The translations under genes were made by a program, and so were the position numbers. From Effrenium voratum (taxonomy: Eukaryota > Sar > Dinophyceae > Suessiales > Symbiodiniaceae): DNA of 64,000 nt. Location: positions 224,001 through 288,000 of the forward strand of contig CAUJNA010000181.1 in assembly GCA_963377175.1 (NCBI GenBank), read 5' to 3'. Position 1 is the stretch's first letter. Each line of letters opens with the position of its first letter. The notes below the pieces were generated by a model, which saw only the letters and a list, made by a program, of their open reading frames with translations, ran no database searches and had not been told where the DNA came from. Below are positions 26,016 to 35,529 of the stretch, in pieces.

Positions 26016-26574
26016 TCAGCCCGTAGGCAGGCTTCTTCATGCGCGCTCCAATGTGTGGTGGATATCCCATTTCAGGAGGTATCTGACAAATGATGTCACG
26101 AGACTGATCGTATGCTTCGCCTTGGAGAAATGCTGTCTTCAAATCCATGTGGAAAATATTCCAGCCTTTGTTTGAGGCTGCTTGGATTGCAAGGCGGAAG
26201 CCACTCCTGGATGCAGCAGGACTGTCTGTCTGCTGATCATTCTTCTGCTTGTCCTGGAAGCCTCGGAGGACCCAGCGAGCCTTGGTCTTCAGGAAGTTAC
26301 AATCTTTGTCTCGCTTCAGGGTCAAAACCCAGCGACCGGTGACCCAGTTCCTGACCTGAATCTTGCGTGTATCGGCTAGGTCGAACACTTCATAGTCAAG
26401 CCATGATTTGCACTCAAGCTGCTTGGCCTCAAGGAATTGCTTCTGATAAGCTCTTATTTCCGTGGCTGTTGCTTCCTTCCGCTTCTTGCCAATGAGTGCG
26501 GATGTGGATGAAGCCTTCAAGGATTCTTGCTTGGATGAATACAAAACTAAGAGTGCACGGTCATCGTCGGTCAT
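25897..26574 (-). CDS. Copia RT N-terminal part (copy 1)
   Basis: A 225-residue frame. GRWVLTLKRDKDCNFLKTKA and RWVLRGFQDKQ match the copia start (KARLVAKGF). SGFRLAIQAASNKGWNIFHM and DLKTAFLQGEA give RT motif A (MDVKTAFL). KKPAYGLNDAPRRWF matches SLYGLKQAPRxW. The frame leaves the conserved path shortly after, where 25197-26015 continues. Confidence 0.87.
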   Translation of the reverse strand: MTDDDRALLVLYSSKQESLKASSTSALIGKKRKEATATEIRAYQKQFLEAKQLECKSWLDYEVFDLADTRKIQVRNWVTGRWVLTLKRDKDCNFLKTKARWVLRGFQDKQKNDQQTDSPAASRSGFRLAIQAASNKGWNIFHMDLKTAFLQGEAYDQSRDIICQIPPEMGYPPHIGARMKKPAYGLNDAPRRWFGTPFIRTSANPGRPLYIRVLWQAASEARIGE

Positions 26575-27529
26575 GTTCTTGCTTCTGATCTGTGTATTTC
26601 TGATGAGAGAATCCGCATCGGGGCGATGGATTGAAGGTCCCTTTCACACGTCCAAGAAGGACAGGGTTGCCTTCGATATCTCTCGGAACAGTAAAGGATC
26701 CGGTGTTCGCACAGATCTTCTGTTCGGCTGTCATGAGTGACCAATGCGCTTCGTCTAGAACGAGATCAGCTTGGTGATCATCGTAAGATCTGGTCCTCTG
26801 AGAGTCTTCGGAATCTCCATCTTCCTGGTCAGTGTATCTCATGGTTCTTTCAGAACTTCCAGTGCCGGATGAGGTTGGAACATGAGGAATCAGTTCTTCC
26901 TCGCTTTCATACTGAACCGGCAAGTTCGCTGGATTGTTCGGATTGTGATTGGATGAAGATGCAGGATCATGTCTGGGAGAATGCCCAGATGACTCATCAT
27001 TGTCATCTGACTTCTTCTTCTTCTTCCCAGTCTTCTGCTTCTTTGATGGACTGCCGGTTGTTTCTTCTTCTTGCGCAAGTGTTGGCAGTTCAAGATCTTC
27101 ATCTTCTGCTTCGGGATCTGTAAGAATCGCAGGTGGTGAAGGTACCACGACAGTCGGAAGAATTGGCTGAGATGATTGCGACTGTGACGGCAAAGAGACA
27201 TCACCCCCCAGTCGATTGAGTCCACTCGAGGATGAAATGGACTGTTTTTGCCGTTTGAGCGCTGCATCTCCTCCGCCAGGCTTGTCGTGTGGCGGTAGTG
27301 GAGGATCTACTGGACTGTCTGGCGACACACTGCGTGGTGCTGGCGGCATGGGATGATCAGGCTGATGTGGAGGATCCGGAGGAGGATCTGACATGCTCTC
27401 GTCCGGAGGTGTTGGAGGTCTTGGGATGGTCCGGTTGATCAGGTGGCTGCTGTGTGTCAGGTTGCTGAGGTGCATCCGTTGGATCCGATGGATCCGTCTC
27501 GATGGGCATCGGCCTGATGGCCGGCGCAT
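26561..27529 (-). CDS. Copia pol linker region before RT (copy 1)
   Basis: A 322-residue frame of low complexity: Pro/Asp/Ser-rich start, Lys run (KKQKTGKKKKKSDDND), then a conserved-looking end (DLVLDEAHWSLMTAEQKICA, SFTVPRDIEGNPVLLGRVKG). The same order occurs in copy 2. It joins methyltransferase-like and RT domains, and the basic patch may act as nuclear signal or nucleic-acid tether (inference). Confidence 0.6.
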   Translation of the reverse strand: MRRPSGRCPSRRIHRIQRMHLSNLTHSSHLINRTIPRPPTPPDESMSDPPPDPPHQPDHPMPPAPRSVSPDSPVDPPLPPHDKPGGGDAALKRQKQSISSSSGLNRLGGDVSLPSQSQSSQPILPTVVVPSPPAILTDPEAEDEDLELPTLAQEEETTGSPSKKQKTGKKKKKSDDNDESSGHSPRHDPASSSNHNPNNPANLPVQYESEEELIPHVPTSSGTGSSERTMRYTDQEDGDSEDSQRTRSYDDHQADLVLDEAHWSLMTAEQKICANTGSFTVPRDIEGNPVLLGRVKGTFNPSPRCGFSHQKYTDQKQEHDRR

Positions 27530-27785
27530 CGGTGAACGAGTGATGAACGGATGAGAACATCACAGCATGCCAAGTCTTCGGATCATATCGCTCCCAATCG
27601 CATTTTGGTGCAGGCAAGACCCAAATTCTATTCAGCTGATCAGGCTGCCAGAAGGATATGATGGCATCGTCCGGAGGTGACGTGATAGGCATATTAATGC
27701 CAATGGTGTGGACGTATGCGGCGCATGCATCATACTGAGTGGATGAGATGCACAGTTGTCTCAACTTCTTACAGCCATTCCACAT
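27357..27785 (-). CDS. Copia pol fragment between methyltransferase-like domain and linker (copy 1)
   Basis: A 142-residue frame. MWNGCKKLRQLCISSTQYDA and PDDAIISFWQPDQLNRIWVL are conserved with 54901-55100 of copy 2. An extra-T run near 27815 breaks the frame from the upstream piece. No recognised family. Confidence 0.5.
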   Translation of the reverse strand: MWNGCKKLRQLCISSTQYDACAAYVHTIGINMPITSPPDDAIISFWQPDQLNRIWVLPAPKCDWERYDPKTWHAVMFSSVHHSFTDAPAIRPMPIETDPSDPTDAPQQPDTQQPPDQPDHPKTSNTSGREHVRSSSGSSTSA

Positions 27786-28381
27786 GTTCTGACATCGCCA
27801 GTCATTAGGATCTTTTTTTTGAAGATATCGATTTCGGTCCCAGGTGGGTACTGCTTCATCGTCTTCTGGAATTTCTGGACTAGCGGATCTTGGATGACCA
27901 ATGGTTGAACGTCCTTGTTGAACGGCAGGTCTTGGATTCTGACTGCAAGACTGCTGCTGGTCATGTTGAACTCCTTGTCAATGGCTTCCATCCCCTTTCT
28001 CAGGATATCAACCTGCTTGATGGTGAATGGTTCAAAAAGGTCCTCCAAGAGGTACACCTCATTGTCAAGCGGTTTCACCTGCAAATGTCGCAGGAGGATG
28101 TGCGCGAGATCCTGACAGAACTGGTAAGGATACACCTGTGCCAGTTTAGTCCTGCTTCCGAAGGTACCAGCGTTTCCCTCTAGGGGTTGGTGTTCATGCT
28201 TGACTGAGCTGGAAAAATTCTTACACCTTCTGAAGATCGGTCTCATCACCTCGGAAGGTAAACAGTGCATCAAGCTCGTGGGCTTGAGACTTCTGAGGCC
28301 GGATTCAGGATCATTGAGTCCGTATGCACAGAAATGGAAATCTCCCCAGGTCACGGATGGATCTGAAAACAATTGCTGCAT
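27761..28381 (-). CDS. Copia methyltransferase-like domain, C-terminal part (copy 1)
   Basis: A 206-residue frame starting MQQLFSDPSVTWGDFHFCAY, which in copy 2 follows directly on the ENP motif. It includes GTFGSRTKLAQVYPYQFCQD. The split from the upstream 822-residue frame is caused by a 20-base tandem duplication at about 28415-28460. Confidence 0.65.
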   Translation of the reverse strand: MQQLFSDPSVTWGDFHFCAYGLNDPESGLRSLKPTSLMHCLPSEVMRPIFRRCKNFSSSVKHEHQPLEGNAGTFGSRTKLAQVYPYQFCQDLAHILLRHLQVKPLDNEVYLLEDLFEPFTIKQVDILRKGMEAIDKEFNMTSSSLAVRIQDLPFNKDVQPLVIQDPLVQKFQKTMKQYPPGTEIDIFKKKILMTGDVRTCGMAVRS

Positions 28382-28386
28382 ACATT

Positions 28387-30855
28387 TCAGATACCATATC
28401 CTGGGTGTCTGAGGATTTTCGATGATGAAGTATCTTCTTCGATGATGAAGTATCTTCTGTGCTTCAACTGATACCGCGCAATGGATGCCACAAATTCAAC
28501 CATGGGAAGGTAGCGTTTTCGCTTCTCTCCAACTTTCTGTTGGTCTTGCTGGATGTTCTGCATGTTTGACCACGGTCCACAGACCGGTGCCATGAGGATG
28601 ACATCAGGTGCTTGTTCCCTGATGATCTCCATAACCATGTGTCGTCCCTTGGATGTCATTGCATCAAATCCTGTGCGGATGTCCACGGGAGTCCCAACCT
28701 TAAGACCTGAGAGTGCACAGCATTGACTAAATCTGGCACTTCCTGCAAAGATCTCGAGAACGTGGATCTTTCCCTTACGTACACAATTCCAATGTGCTTG
28801 TTCAGGAATGGATGTGAGGTCCTCGACAAACATGTTCTCTGCTGGATGAGGTACTGCAGGTTTTGGAGTTGTTTTTCCCGCGATACGTAATGGCACTGAG
28901 GATCTTGGCTTAGGAGCTGGTGCGGATGATTCCTTTTTCTTGGAATCTTTCTGCAAGGATTCTCGCTCTTCCGGTAACAGAAGATCAATTCTGGGTTTCC
29001 CCGGAGGGATGGTTTCATCCTTCCTGAGCTTCGTCATGTTAACCTTGATGAGTCGAGTCCCAAGATCAAGTCCTACCATCGCTCCTTCAATGGAAATGAC
29101 TTTTCCTTTTAGCCATATTCCTCCCTTGCTTCCATCGGAACGAATCTTGGATTTGTCTTCCTGCCAGTGGAATACTTTGTCCTTCACCTGAAGAGGCTTT
29201 GAACTCATTCGGAGATTTTGAGCAAGGTCTCGCCGGATGTCCTCGGATTGACGTGCTTCTTGGAAAGCTTGCTTGGACAGCTGCTTGATCTGGATAGCTG
29301 TCAGCTCTTCTTCATTCCTGTCAATCGTCAACTGTGTTGGAGTTGCGACATCAAGTTGGATGAGATCTGCTGGTCTTCTCCCGAATGCGAGTTCCAATGG
29401 AGTTACACCCCCGTAGGTGACGGTCTGATTTCTGACAGTTGCAGCGGCCTTCACAAGTTGCCTGTATGTCACCTTCTTCAGTGTAGCAGGTGCTGTGCCT
29501 GCCTTGATGGAATTTAGCATGATCTTGAGTTGTGCCTTCAGGAGTCGAACTGCTGCTTCAGCTCGATTTGGCCATGGTGTATTCGGTCCCAAGGATATCG
29601 GAGTGATGTCAAGGGACTGATAGAAATGTTCCCACGTATCTGTCATGAAGGCCTGATCTGCGACAACTGTTTTGGGCTGCAAGTGGTACTGGTCAAAATA
29701 GTTCCTGAGGACAGTGATGTTCTCGACTTCTTGCGTAGTTGTCACTGCCTCTGCAGTGAGCAATGTTGTTGCTCCATCCAGGATGACAAAGACAATGATG
29801 TGTTCTCCCGTTCCAAGAGGAACCTGACAGTGATCAATGAATGTCATGTCACCAAAGGTGTCCGCTCGAAGTCCACTCGTCTTGCTTCGTGATGGTGCAT
29901 GTTTTGCCGCTTGGCAAACTTCACACTCACTTCGGATTTTGTCAAATAGATCGAATGTTGATTTCGGCAAACGAAGTGCTCGGGTTCTAAATCGAAATTG
30001 ATCTGTCGTCATGTGATGATGCTGCAGGTGGAGCTTCTTCAACTCTTCGGGATTTGACAATCGCTTGTGGATTCTGCCTAGGGCAAGCGGAAGCGATGTT
30101 GGTTCTTCTGAGGATGGTGCGAAGGGATCTGGCTCAATAGTCGACCGGCCCCTCTTGTCGATGATCCTGTCTGCTGCCGATCCGGAACCTGCTTCTTCGT
30201 CCTTAAGCGAATTATCCGCGAAGGTGAAAATGGTCTTACCTGTCCACAGGTTGATTTTCGGTTTGTTTGCCTGGGACGTAAGTCTCCAATTGTCTTCTAG
30301 GATGTCTGGATCTCCGCCTGCGGATGCATCAATGATTTCCGTAGTACGCTCTCGGCTGATGCGATCAGGATTGATTGGACATTCCTTGGCTCCATTTGGT
30401 GTGAACAACGCCTTTCGAGGCATGATGCGCACACGGATGAGCTGCTTGTTCTTCTTGTCAAGGATCCAATGGTCCTGCTTTTGAGACCCAATGATCTTAG
30501 GAGTTGCTAGGTCCTCCTTTGTCTCGGATGATTTTGCTGCACAAACAGTTTCACTCTTGGTGAGATCCCCGGAGGGAAGCTTGATGCTGTTATCATCGTC
30601 ATAGACATAGTTGATGAGGCCTTGGCGAGCAATTTCTCCATGTGCCTTCACTCTTGCAACTCCAGCGAGATCGACGAGTGCATGTCCTGTACCGGATACT
30701 GGAACTGCTTGACGGTTCATGCCAAAAGCCTTGCATGTGATCTTGTCACATTGAGGTGTGTGCTCGATGGTCATGTAGAGGTTGTGCATCTGGCTGATGC
30801 TGAGAAGGATCGGTACAGTTCCCTTTTCAAGGACGTCGGCATCATGGAATGCCAT
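28387..30855 (-). CDS. Copia integrase and methyltransferase-like N-terminal part (copy 1)
   Basis: An 822-residue frame. Integrase: zinc-finger HHHMTTDQF and CEVCQAAKHA, catalytic Asp in DMTFIDHCQV, second Asp in VVADQAFMTDTW (about 29655), Glu in TPWPNRAEAAVRLLK; all three catalytic residues are kept. Then a long linker and KIHVLEIFAGSARFSQC, APDVILMAPVCGPWSNMQ and RRYFIIE, a DNA-methyltransferase-like fold with a Cys in motif IV. The protease present in copy 2 is missing: MAFHDA is fused in frame to DVLEKGTVPILLS, a deletion of about 360 bp. The frame ends just after the motif-VI Glu because of a 20-bp duplication. It lies between Gag and RT as in Ty1/copia. Confidence 0.88.
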   Translation of the reverse strand: MAFHDADVLEKGTVPILLSISQMHNLYMTIEHTPQCDKITCKAFGMNRQAVPVSGTGHALVDLAGVARVKAHGEIARQGLINYVYDDDNSIKLPSGDLTKSETVCAAKSSETKEDLATPKIIGSQKQDHWILDKKNKQLIRVRIMPRKALFTPNGAKECPINPDRISRERTTEIIDASAGGDPDILEDNWRLTSQANKPKINLWTGKTIFTFADNSLKDEEAGSGSAADRIIDKRGRSTIEPDPFAPSSEEPTSLPLALGRIHKRLSNPEELKKLHLQHHHMTTDQFRFRTRALRLPKSTFDLFDKIRSECEVCQAAKHAPSRSKTSGLRADTFGDMTFIDHCQVPLGTGEHIIVFVILDGATTLLTAEAVTTTQEVENITVLRNYFDQYHLQPKTVVADQAFMTDTWEHFYQSLDITPISLGPNTPWPNRAEAAVRLLKAQLKIMLNSIKAGTAPATLKKVTYRQLVKAAATVRNQTVTYGGVTPLELAFGRRPADLIQLDVATPTQLTIDRNEEELTAIQIKQLSKQAFQEARQSEDIRRDLAQNLRMSSKPLQVKDKVFHWQEDKSKIRSDGSKGGIWLKGKVISIEGAMVGLDLGTRLIKVNMTKLRKDETIPPGKPRIDLLLPEERESLQKDSKKKESSAPAPKPRSSVPLRIAGKTTPKPAVPHPAENMFVEDLTSIPEQAHWNCVRKGKIHVLEIFAGSARFSQCCALSGLKVGTPVDIRTGFDAMTSKGRHMVMEIIREQAPDVILMAPVCGPWSNMQNIQQDQQKVGEKRKRYLPMVEFVASIARYQLKHRRYFIIEEDTSSSKILRHPGYGI

Positions 30856-31072
30856 TAACGCTTGTCCGGTGCTGGGTGTCTCATGGGATGAGTACCAGCC
30901 ATGTTCGTTCCATGTCCATGATTGATCCCAGTCTTGGTCTGTCCAACCGGCATAGGTAGGCTCTATGGATGGTGCAGTCTGCCGGATGGCGGGCTGCTCC
31001 TCCGTCTTCTCTGCTGTGGCTGCGAACGTCTTGGATTTACCTTTTTCCTGTCCGCCTTTTCCTTTGCCATTC

Positions 31073-32173
31073 TCATAGGATGGATAACCTTTGTTTCCAT
31101 TGGTGACTGCCCTTTTTGCTTCCTGATTTTCCTTTTCCTTTTCTCTTCTTGAACTTGAAGTTCCGCCCCGACACTTTTCTTGCTATGAACGCATCGTTCT
31201 CCTCGAGGACCCAGAACGCCTCTTCATCGTTGTTTGACATGAATCCTTCAAGTCCTTCTTCATCCTCAACCCAGAAGCCTTCTTCGCCTTCGTATTCACC
31301 TTGCTCGATGATGAAGAACGTGTTGCTTCGGCTGCCTCCTTGAGGTCGGATGGATGGATCTTGGATCGATGTCCTTGTCGTGATGAAGAGTTCATGGTAA
31401 TGCGTCTTCAGCATCTCATAGGAATAATTCTCTAGTGAGATGTTTCTTAATGACATTGCACTTGTGAGTCTTTCTCTCTGCTGATCTGACAGGTCACTTT
31501 GAATGATGAAAAACTGTGCAATGAGATTATCCCCGAAGGGAAATGCGTCCCGCTGTCTGTCCTGCATTCCTTGGATGTACTGTCTGAGAACTGTCGGATC
31601 GTCCTCATTTAGCAGGGCTGGAGGCGGTGCTCGAACACCGGCTGCTTGCTGATGTCGAGCAATTGTTCTTGCATTTGCGTCCTGTACGGACTGTCGAAAT
31701 GATAGGGACTGTGCCGTAAAAATTGGCATCAAGTCCATCCATGCTGCCTTCAAACGCATAAGAAGGATCTCAAATTTTGAGGTAAAGATGAGGAACTCTT
31801 GGTTCTGCCTCCGATGGTTGAAGAAACTGAGATACACGTTGGTCGCACCTTTCAAAAAGTACTTCTTCAGCGTGTTCTTGAAGTAGTTGACTCCTTCATC
31901 AGGATCTTGCAATTGATCATTCTGGAGGACTGCTTGGTACATGTAAGCATCTCCGGTGAGTCTGCCCTCAAGCAATGGACCTCGCTTGGATGCTTCTACT
32001 GTGGTGATTGTCACCCAATCATCCACGAGTTCCTCGTACCTGAACCAGCTGACTTTTCCGTCGTACGATGGCGGCTGCTTGGCGGTCATCGATAAATTGA
32101 GTGTCTCCTCCGTATAGCTTGGCTTAGCCATGCTTGAATAGGCTTCCATGAAGCCTTCTCCATCGGATGACAT
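31073..32173 (-). CDS. Copia Gag-like protein (copy 1)
   Basis: A 366-residue frame beginning MSSDGEGFMEAYSSMAK, 25 bases past the PBS. An alpha-helical central part (QDPDEGVNYFKNTLKKYFLK, FLIFTSKFEILLMRLKAAWM) resembles copia Gag capsid. The C-terminal part is acidic and then basic (RNFKFKKRKGKGKSGSKKG). No CCHC knuckle is seen. The frame ends in WKQRLSIL because 152 bp present in copy 2 (51089-51240), coding a Gly/Lys/Tyr-rich stretch, are deleted. This copy has the least damaged Gag of the two. Confidence 0.8.
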   Translation of the reverse strand: MSSDGEGFMEAYSSMAKPSYTEETLNLSMTAKQPPSYDGKVSWFRYEELVDDWVTITTVEASKRGPLLEGRLTGDAYMYQAVLQNDQLQDPDEGVNYFKNTLKKYFLKGATNVYLSFFNHRRQNQEFLIFTSKFEILLMRLKAAWMDLMPIFTAQSLSFRQSVQDANARTIARHQQAAGVRAPPPALLNEDDPTVLRQYIQGMQDRQRDAFPFGDNLIAQFFIIQSDLSDQQRERLTSAMSLRNISLENYSYEMLKTHYHELFITTRTSIQDPSIRPQGGSRSNTFFIIEQGEYEGEEGFWVEDEEGLEGFMSNNDEEAFWVLEENDAFIARKVSGRNFKFKKRKGKGKSGSKKGSHQWKQRLSIL

Positions 32174-32197
32174 CTTCCCTTGGATCTCTGCGGAAAA

Positions 32198-32212
32198 CCC
32201 GCTCCGCTACCA
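32198..32212 (-). promoter_or_regulatory. Primer binding site, initiator tRNA-Met type (copy 1)
   Basis: In element orientation TGGTAGCGGAGCGGG begins five bases after the LTR end. TGG complements tRNA CCA. TGGTAGCGGAG would pair with a tRNA ending CTCCGCTACCA, which resembles eukaryotic initiator tRNA-Met (acceptor starting AGCxGAG). The same sequence lies at 49977-49991 in copy 2. Confidence 0.7.
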
Positions 32213-32217
32213 CGAAT

Positions 32218-32479
32218 TGAGGCCCACTGCCCCAGGTGCCTATCCCAGAAGGGAACTGGTACCGTGTGGTAGTAGAGGTCTATTGTTGTTGGTCCCTGGA
32301 TCTATTCCGGAGAGAGTCCAATATGCCAGTAATGGATGATTGGAGGATGGATTGTCCCTGGTGGCTGTAAGCGGCCTGCAATGGCTCTTTTGTCTACACG
32401 CTCGGATGATCGTGATTCTGCAAAAGGGGCCTTGAGCCAAATGGTTGCGGGAGATCAATGCTCTGGAAAACAGAACACA
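32218..32479 (-). repeat. 5' LTR of copia copy 1
   Basis: 262 bp, starting TGTGTTCTG and ending GTGGGCCTCA in element orientation. It is directly preceded by CCCCC. It carries a spliced-leader-like stretch at 32431-32450 (CCGCAACCATTTGGCTCAAG). Confidence 0.88.
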
Positions 32480-32856
32480 GGGGGTCCGAGGTATTTCCCC
32501 GGGTGGATCCTGCAAAAGTGGTGATCCTTTCAACGGACACCGCCAGAAAAGAACCTCACCATACCGAGCTCACGGATTTATATAGTCACTTTTTGGGGTA
32601 TTTGGACCCATTTTCGTGGTAAAAACACAGCTCGGTTTTTTTTTGGCCGGTCCACCCGATGGGTTTCTGAGCCCCCTGCCATCCGCTGAATCTGTGGTTT
32701 TTTTTCTGTTTCTTGCCGGGTGGAGTGTGTTTGTTCGCAACCCACCAATGTGGTTCTTCCTGTTTTTTTGTAAATTAAACCAGCGAAACACAAAAGGTAC
32801 CGAGCCTCAAACAAACCGACAGATCCACTTCATGTTTTTTTCCAACTTGGTAGCAG

Positions 32857-32955
32857 GACGAGCGAGAGGAGGAGATTCAGATCCGGGTTCTCGGAAAGAT
32901 GGGAGGCGAGGCTCGTTCTGCGCGATCAGAGACTCACCCCGCGGTCTTGGCCTGA
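32857..32955 (+). CDS. Exon-like island, unidentified protein
   Basis: A T-rich tract ending in TAGCAG precedes an open frame DEREEEIQIRVLGKMGGEAR, SARSETHPAVLA, stop at 32953. The frame is highly charged and GC-rich within T-rich flanks. It could be a 3' exon. No family recognised. Confidence 0.35.
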   Translation, partial: DEREEEIQIRVLGKMGGEARSARSETHPAVLA

Positions 32956-33349
32956 GTGACAAGGTTCCGCGGAAAAGTGGTTCCCTGTTGGTTGATGTGC
33001 AGCATAGTTGGGGCCATGTTTGAATGAGATTGGGTAGTGCTTCAATATGGGGCCGGCCGGGTAGCATTCCAGAAACACCCTTTTGCAGAGCAAGGCTTCA
33101 AGAGATTGCTCGTTGCCTTTTGTTTTACTACTTGTTGATTTGTTGAGGGCGAAACAGGGCACATGATTTGCATTGTCTCCCAATTCAATGAAGCCACAAT
33201 AGGCCAGGCATTCTGCAGAAGCCCTATTTGCACCTTTAGGCGGGTGAATTGCGGGAAGGGCCGCTCTAAGTTTTTGGCCGCCTGGGAAGCTGAGGTCAGC
33301 TTATGGTTTTCAAAGGGAATCTATCACTACTGGATATATACTTTGGTGC

Positions 33350-33445
33350 ATTTTGCTTGGCTGTTAGGACTTGAGAACTTTTTGCCAACTCATGGGTTTT
33401 CCGTATTAAACCACCAAAAGTTAGTCACTTTTAGCAGGGGAGCAG
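33350..33445 (+). repeat. Dispersed repeat family R4, copy 1
   Basis: Shares TTTTTGCCAACTCATGGGT and AAAAGTTAGTCACTTTTAGC with 40008-40105. AAAGTTA...CTTTTAGCAGGGGAGCAG also recurs near 235-260, 42640 and 47265-47415. Confidence 0.55.
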
Positions 33446-33592
33446 ATTTCGCAACCGAGTATATATTATATATATATATGTTTCTATGTATTATGTATTT
33501 TCCTGAGGACTCGCAGGTTCACGGCTGGGTTTGGAGCCCCTGGATCTTTTTCCATCAAGACCCTCGCTCCGTGGTTCAGCATGGAAGTGCGG

Positions 33593-33735
33593 AGAGCAGT
33601 CGCATCTTGGAAAGATATACAAAGAAACAGCCGGGCGTTTTCTGCGGAAAGTGCAAGCAGGCAATTCGGGTGAAGTTGTCATCAGCCATGAAGCATGGGC
33701 AGCATGTCTTACCAAACGGGCGCTCCCAGATGGGT
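33593..33735 (+). CDS. Exon-like island with a CxxC pair
   Basis: The frame SSRILERYTKKQPGVFCGKC followed by KQAIRVKLSSAMKHGQHVLP and NGRSQMGV is basic, with a CGKC pair that could be half of a zinc site. The open frame extends from 33163 to 33912 but only this part has protein-like composition. No family recognised. Confidence 0.35.
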
Positions 33736-35304
33736 GTTCCCTTTGACTTGGCTTTAACACACTTCCAAAAGGATACCCTCAAACATATCTCTTTGAGAGA
33801 TCTCTTTAATCCTTTAAGAGGTGATGAAAAGGAAGCGAAATGGACCCCTTTCACCTTGCTTCAAAGGAAAGCCAAACGAACAATCCACTTTTTAGGGTTC
33901 CACCTGTTTTGACACACACCCAAATGAGAGACCCCTACAAGTGATTCCCTTTGGGTTTCCCTACTTCTGGAGTCCCTCAACATTTCCACGCAAGCCCATT
34001 TGGAGATCTTCACCCGTCATTTTCACGCGCACGCGCGTGCCGGAAACCTGAAAACCGCTCCGCTCTTTGCGCCAGGCGAATCCTTGAGCGTGTCTTTGCG
34101 CGAGTCTGCCAGCCGGCGAGATGCCGGGGACCTCGAAGCGTTGGCGTTTCCTCTGGAGACCCCCTTTTGAGCGGGGGGCTCTGAGGGGGGGGGTTTTGAG
34201 GGGGGGGTGGTCCCTTGAAGGGGGGAGACTGCCCCAAGGGAAAACCAGAAGGAACCCCTAAGCAGCCCTGAGGAACCCTGGCACTATCAACTACCCACCC
34301 CCTTGTACCTTCCCCACTTAGGGATTCCCAAATCGAAGCATGGACGGTGTGACCCTTTCTTGGGTGGTTGAAAAGGGAGGACACAGGAAAAACACATGCT
34401 CCTTTGTTTGGGGGGGAACCCTATGTTTAAACAAGCCCATTTGCTTATAAGACGATGTTTTATGTTCCCCTGTTGGTTTTCAAGGCAATCTTTGACTACC
34501 GGAAAAATATTGTTTATTAAAAAAAAGAGGAAAACAAAACAAAAACATGGAAGACTACCCTGGCGGTCCAACCATTATAATGCGAGTCAAGATAACCGCA
34601 GGATTCACCTAAGGAAGTTCATCATCTCAATTGGGTCAATCATTATTTGGCTTAATCGCAGTTTCAGAGAAAGCTTTTGGAGGTATGGTTGCAGTATATA
34701 CCCCGCATATAAGTCGTACATAGCATCCTTATCTCCAAAACCGCGACTGCAACTGCCCTTGATTAGTAGCTGCTGGAAGCTTGCGGCAAGCAAAGCCATT
34801 TTTGCACCTCATGGCTGCTTGTTGATTTGCTTGTCTGCCTTTGGGTCTTGATATTGACAGATAAAGACGGCCAAGAAATTCGACACCTTATCACGTTGTG
34901 AGCCTAGATTGATTTGGTTTCAAAGTACCCTGCTCGGTTTGCAGGTATTTTTGATGGCCCGCCCATGCCCTCCAACTAACCGCAACCAGTTTCCAAGGTC
35001 GACAAAAGGCCTCAACCTGAAACCTCAAAACCTTGGGCGCTTGTTCCAAGGAACTCAACTGGAACCTCCAAAACCTGCGCATTCACAAGGTCGAAAAGGG
35101 CCCGGGCCCTGCACCCGGTTGCCCAAAAATGTGGGTCTCCTGTGAGAAACCGCTCGTGTCGACCACCGCAAGGATCAGAATAGGAAGCCGCTTTTTTAAT
35201 TTCCCTGGGTGTGGATAGGGGTACACCAAAATGGCTCGTTTCCTTTTGGTTCCCATTCAAAGCCAAGCAAAAAGAGGTACCCTCAACGAAAGACACACCC
35301 ATAA

Positions 35305-35487
35305 GTACCTCTGTCCCTCGCTCGCATGTCAGACTTCCGCAGCCAAGCAGAGAAGCTGGAGCCATGTTTCGATTTCCGGCTGTCGCCAGGCTAGCCACCG
35401 CTTCGAAGATGGCTGGAGGTGCGCTGAGCCATTGCTGGCTTAGGTTGCCCATGGCCGAAATCATGTGGGTCTTGTCCACGCAGGCCA
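35305..35487 (-). CDS. Exon-like island, strand uncertain
   Basis: The minus frame reads CVDKTHMISAMGNLSQQWLS, APPAIFEAVASLATAGNRNM and APASLLGCGSLTCERGTEV. It has balanced composition over 60 codons. The plus frame is also open (MFRFPAVARLATASKMAGGA) but ends in a stop at 35490. No family recognised. Confidence 0.3.
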
Positions 35488-35529
35488 GATGACTGCTTGA
35501 TTGCACACGTTTGTTTTTTTGTTTCACAC

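Larger units (their letters stand above)
19851..32479 (-). mobile_element. Ty1/copia-type LTR retrotransposon with extra third coding region, copy 1
   Basis: The element is 12.6 kb on the minus strand, bounded by LTRs at 32218-32479 (5') and 19851-20122 (3') that begin TGTGTTCTG and end CCTCA in element orientation. Order: PBS, Gag, (protease deleted), integrase, methyltransferase-like domain, acidic linker, copia RT, RNase H, then a separate region with Tpt1/KptA-like and EEP domains. IN before RT places it in Ty1/copia. Several frameshifts, a 152-bp deletion after Gag, loss of the protease and a 20-bp duplication show it is defective. The flanks are CCCCC on the 5' side and CCCTC on the 3' side (element orientation), an imperfect possible 5-bp target duplication. 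Confidence 0.92.

Noticed and set aside
28940..29892. Plus-strand open frames opposite copia pol of copy 1
   Set aside because: They are antisense shadows of conserved integrase sequence, with Cys/Leu/Ser-rich translations and no domains.
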